Shown: one piece after another, positions 60,563 through 64,000 of the stretch
Layout: every line of letters begins with the position of its first letter
Position numbering within the stretch: the first letter of the stretch is position 1
NCBI RefSeq assembly: GCF_002234675.1
Contig: NC_019859.2
Coordinates: 2,122,740 to 2,186,739, forward strand
DNA from: Oryzias latipes
Taxonomy: Eukaryota > Chordata > Actinopteri > Beloniformes > Adrianichthyidae
Direction: 5' to 3'
DNA: 64,000 nt
Notes under the pieces: generated by a model
The model's database searches: none
The model's input: only the letters and a program-made list of their open reading frames with translations
What the model was told of the DNA's origin: nothing
Translations under genes and position numbers: made by a program

Positions 60563-61696
60563 TCTTCTTCTTGTGATTTTATTGGCGGGAGGCACTAACG
60601 TGAAGGTGCATTACCGCCACCTACTGTGTTGGAGTGTGGGTCAGAGTGAGGATTACCTAACCAAGTTTAACTAAAAGAAAAGAAAAAAAAAACTAAATTC
60701 TCCTCAATAACCTAGTTCTTTTCAAAAAAACTATAATTGCACCATTTAAATTCTCCTCCCCTCCCAGCAGCTTCTTTAAAGTCAGTTGTTCACCCTCTAT
60801 CATCTGTACCCTACTTTCCAGTTGTCGTCTTTCCTCCCTATACAGTTCACACTGACATAGAACATGCTCCACTGACTCTTCCCCCTTTCCCGCACTCACA
60901 CAAACCAGTTGGATGTTTCCCTATCAGATGCAATGTATTATTTAAACCAGTGTATCCCATCCTCAACCGTGATATTATGCAGCGATCTCTGGTGTCTACT
61001 CTGACATTCATACCTCTCCCTACTTTGTCCTGAAAACTAAATAAATGTCGACCTTTCCTCTCCCTTTCCCATTGTGTCTGCCATTCTTCCATAATACGCC
61101 TCCTAATAATTGCCCTAATTCCCATTCTACCTAATGGAATTTCTATCTCTATTCCCCGTTTCAATGCCCTTTTTGCCAGGAAGTCAGCCATTTCATTTCC
61201 CTCCACCCCCCTATGGGCTGGTACCCACATAAATCTAATGTTTATTTTCAAATTTGCAAATTTGCCAACCTGATCAAACTCTCATAAATTTCATATAATA
61301 TATCTGATCTGCTCTCAGAATAGTATGACTTCAGAGATATCAAAGCTGACAATGAATCCGAACAAATCATACCATCCCCAATTCTGTTCTGTTCTAGCCA
61401 GTGTAAACTATATGATATTGCCAACATTTCAACTGCAAAAACTGAAAGATCCTTTGACGTCTTACCTCCAACATATTTGTCCAATGTAGGGAAAGAAAAA
61501 CCAGTTCTCATTGTTTCAGGGTCTTTAGATCCATCTGTACATATTAAGCATGGACTGTGTCTAATCTGTCTGCTGTTATCTCATCCCAGTTTCCCTTCCC
61601 TTTTCTATCCTCCATTGTTCTATGGAGATACAAATCCACTTGTGCAGTTGGAAAAATCCAGAAAGGAGTGGTCGGGTGTAAAAACGTCTTAACTAA
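60563..61696 (-). mobile_element. I-clade LINE with RNase H, 5' truncated
   Basis: Flanked by GGGGGTGCTCGCCACT (60547-60562) and GGGGGGCTCGCCACT (61697-61711), a target duplication of about 15 bp. The complement encodes an RNase H domain: AVEMLAISYSLHWLE (Glu), ICSDSLSALISLKS (Asp) and WVPAHRGVEGNEMADFLAKR (His and Asp). A downstream tail follows with a CCHC-like CECGKGGRVS and VEHVLCQCELY. The frame breaks at about 60890. RNase H after RT is typical of the I group (for example Nimb in fish). Confidence 0.82.
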
Positions 61697-61711
61697 GGGG
61701 GGCTCGCCACT

Positions 61712-62220
61712 CAAATTACAGGTGGTTTAAATACTAATTAAGCATACCATCTCCTCCTTACTGGAGGGAGGTTTACCTTTACTGAAATCTACAATTCATA
61801 TAAAAAGGCTAAATTCTTTATTCTAAATTCCTTAAATAAATTCTAAAATCCAATTAATCTTTATTACTCTAATTTAAAAGATCAAGTAGAAACATTAAAA
61901 CAACAAAAATCTCCCAAATACAATGACTTCCCCCCCTTAGGCCTCTGAATGGATTCTCCCGGAACCTTAAATATAGCTCTGTTCCTAGGGGAAGGGTTTT
62001 GCTGGAGCACACTGGGAAAGAAACACAGGTGAGTACATCTTTCAGTCACACCTTAACCTAATTCCCGGGTAGCTGCCAATTCATCTACACACCACACAGG
62101 AAAAATAAAATCATGCAAACCCAATTAAACCCTTATTCAAACCTATAAAATGTGCCATTTATTCCTGTTTTAAATGTTACTTTTTAAAATGTTGTGTGTC
62201 CACGTACCATACCTATAACT
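61712..62220. other. Spacer, nothing recognised
   Basis: AT-rich with repeated TTAATCTTTATT-like phrases. No ends or coding text. Confidence 0.45.
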
Positions 62221-62244
62221 TTAATAAAGTAACGAAGGAGATCT

Positions 62245-62505
62245 TCGTTACATGGATAAAGAACAGAGGAAAGCCGTTGTGGTGGATGTGGCAGTGCCAA
62301 GCGATGGAAACATCAGGAAGAAGGAACATGAGAAACTACAGAAATACCAGGGACTCAGGTGACAGTGACAGTGGTGCCTGTGGTAATTGGAGCACTCGGG
62401 GCAGTAACCCCCAAGCTGGAGGAGTGGCTACAACAGATACCTGGAAAGACCTCAGACCTCTCAGTAAAGAAAACCGCAGTGCTAGGAACAGCTAAGATAC
62501 TGTTA
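62245..62505 (+). pseudogene. LINE C-terminal fragment (Dong/R4/Rex6-like)
   Basis: One frame reads DKEQRKAVVVDVAVPSDGNI then RKKEHEKLQKYQGL; after a deletion or shift another frame reads VVPVVIGALGAVTPKLEEWL, then QQIPGKTSDLSVKKTAVLG and TAKIL. I know this as the C-terminus of a fish LINE, where VDVAVPSD may belong to a restriction-like endonuclease. The segment between the two parts (about 12 residues) is missing. Clade assignment is from memory. Confidence 0.6.
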
Positions 62506-62529
62506 TAATACTTGGCAAACAAACACATG

Positions 62530-63979
62530 TAAAGCATATCAATCTGTCACACATACTATTAGTGCAAAGTTGAGCTGCTACTGTGCTCAGGTGTGTGTTT
62601 ATGTTCTACTGTGGTGGATGATGAAATGTAAAAAGAGGGGGAGCGTCCGGTCACTCCCACACCCCCGCCAAAGCACCAGTGTCATTGCATCTGTCAACTG
62701 CGACACCTGTGGGGAGGAGGAAGTACTGCAGAGCCATAAAAACCAGACGACACAAACTTGGGGCTGTGACTGCTGAAGCTGGTTCTTACAGTAACATCAG
62801 CGGCCATTACGAAAAGACTTCATATTAAAAATGGAACAACTGGTTGGAACTGCAAATCTTTAAAAATGATCCAATTTGTTTCTAAATAATTCTGTAACTT
62901 CATGTGAAAGAGGCAAAGCCATAGTGTATCAGCAGGTGGTGCAGGTGTACCATTAATTTGACTCCAGGATGCAGAATTAATCTGCAAGGATATCCATGGA
63001 TTATTCCATATTTACCAGCATAAAAGCAGGACAGAACTGATGGATGTTAGTTTGCAGCAGATGTCTAGATAATGTAAAACACAATGCAGTGATCTGCTGC
63101 TCTCCATCCCTTCTCAGCTAGAAAATTGGCTTCAAATCTACTCTGAAGCTGATCTGTGGTCAGTAGAGACATTGGGCAGAAGTTCACACTCTCCAGTTCG
63201 GAGGTACGGACACATTTTAAGCCCTTCACTTTTCAAGTTTGTCATTTAGGTTTTACCAGGTTTTATGTCTATGAGTCTAATCTTTTTTTTTTTTAAATTT
63301 CTCTCTATTTTATTGTAGCTTTTATGAATGAAGTTTCTTTTTTTTTTATGGTCTTGTTATTTTGGCTTTCAGTCCCCTAACAAATTATTTTGTCATTTAC
63401 AAGTTAAGCGGCTCAGGGCAGATCCTCAGGGCAGGTCTGTGAAATTTGTTCACACACCTGGTGGTTAACAACTAATAGGACGTCAACTGAACTCAGTCCA
63501 GAGTATTTGATGTTCTACTACATCCTGGTTCCTCTGGGTTAGCGTGTCCCACAGACACACCTGTCACTCACATCCTCTCAGGTATCTGGCATGCCGCGTC
63601 TCTCAACACATGACTGCATTCTCTGAATGTAAAGCATGACTGAATGAGCCTTTACATAACTAGAAACAAGGTGGAAGCACAGGGTATGAGGAAGGGGGAA
63701 ACCACCAGTGCATTGCTCCGGGGGCTAGAGCCAAAGGGGGCGCTCCAGACTGTGCAAATGAGGGGAATGAGCAGATATGCTGAGGTCAAGATTGGCCCGA
63801 GCACATATGATTACCTGTGTTCCTGCTCATCCTAAGAAATAAATTTAAAATGTGAGTTTAGAAGAAAAAATAACCACCTATTTACTATCAAACTTGTTAG
63901 AATAATTATATATTTTTTTCTTTACAGCTTTTCTAAAAACCTGGAAGATCTCATCAAAAATTCTGTCTTCATGCTTTAA
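62530..63979. other. Right-hand spacer, nothing recognised
   Basis: Only short ORFs, T-runs (63280-63350) and no clear exon. Confidence 0.45.
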
Positions 63980-64000
63980 CCCTTCTGTTATCCTAGGCAC
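63980..64000. mobile_element. TTAA-flanked MITE, copy 3, cut by the window end
   Basis: TTAA (63976-63979) followed by CCCTTCTGTTATCCTAGGCA matches, in inverse orientation, the right end of the MITE at 33201-33405 (TGCCTAGGATAGCACAAGGG). Confidence 0.7.

Overview
The window looks like nuclear DNA of a teleost fish, probably a percomorph. It has replication-dependent histone genes without introns, each ending in a histone 3' stem-loop. It also has spliced Ig-superfamily exons of the fish CD22/sialoadhesin-like type and a dense fish repeat load: Rex1-, L2-, RTE- and I-type LINEs, plus hAT, piggyBac, PIF/Harbinger, Tc1 and ISL2EU-type DNA transposons. All splice sites, domains and families were called by eye; no search was run.

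Layout. 1-860: 5' end of an H3 gene (-) and a divergent H2A (+). 1.8-11.4 kb: a decayed CD22-like gene (copy A) opened up by a Harbinger-type MITE, a piggyBac and a longer Harbinger-type element. 11.5-19.7 kb: a three-level nest, with an outer TIR transposon containing an old Ty3/gypsy element, itself split by a long-ORF L2/CR1-group LINE. 19.7-22.4 kb: repeat-rich spacer. 22.4-24.7 kb: H1 and H4, followed by a hAT element. 26.4-27.5 kb: relics, in which a CD22-like transmembrane exon is fused directly to the 3' half of an H2A gene. 28.5-44.2 kb: a 12-exon CD22-like gene (copy B). Its exon phases all fit, but it carries two in-frame stops and has large introns full of transposons. 45.5-54.0 kb: a near-complete histone set, H1, H4, H2B, H3(-)/H2A(+). 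55.2-58.4 kb: an apparently intact two-exon gene for a 504-residue multi-pass membrane protein that I do not recognise. 59.9-64 kb: LINE fragments, one with a remarkable foldback at its junction, and the edge of another MITE.

The histone genes supply all core histones and linker H1 for S-phase chromatin. Shared promoter elements (CCAAT, TATA-like, H1 box) and 3' stem-loops suggest coordinated control. The CD22-like genes would encode inhibitory sialic-acid-binding-type surface receptors (Ig ectodomain, one membrane span, ITIM tail). The repeated alternation of histone blocks and CD22-like pieces, plus fused fragments, points to tandem duplication of a mixed histone/CD22-like unit, followed by deletion, inversion and transposon growth.
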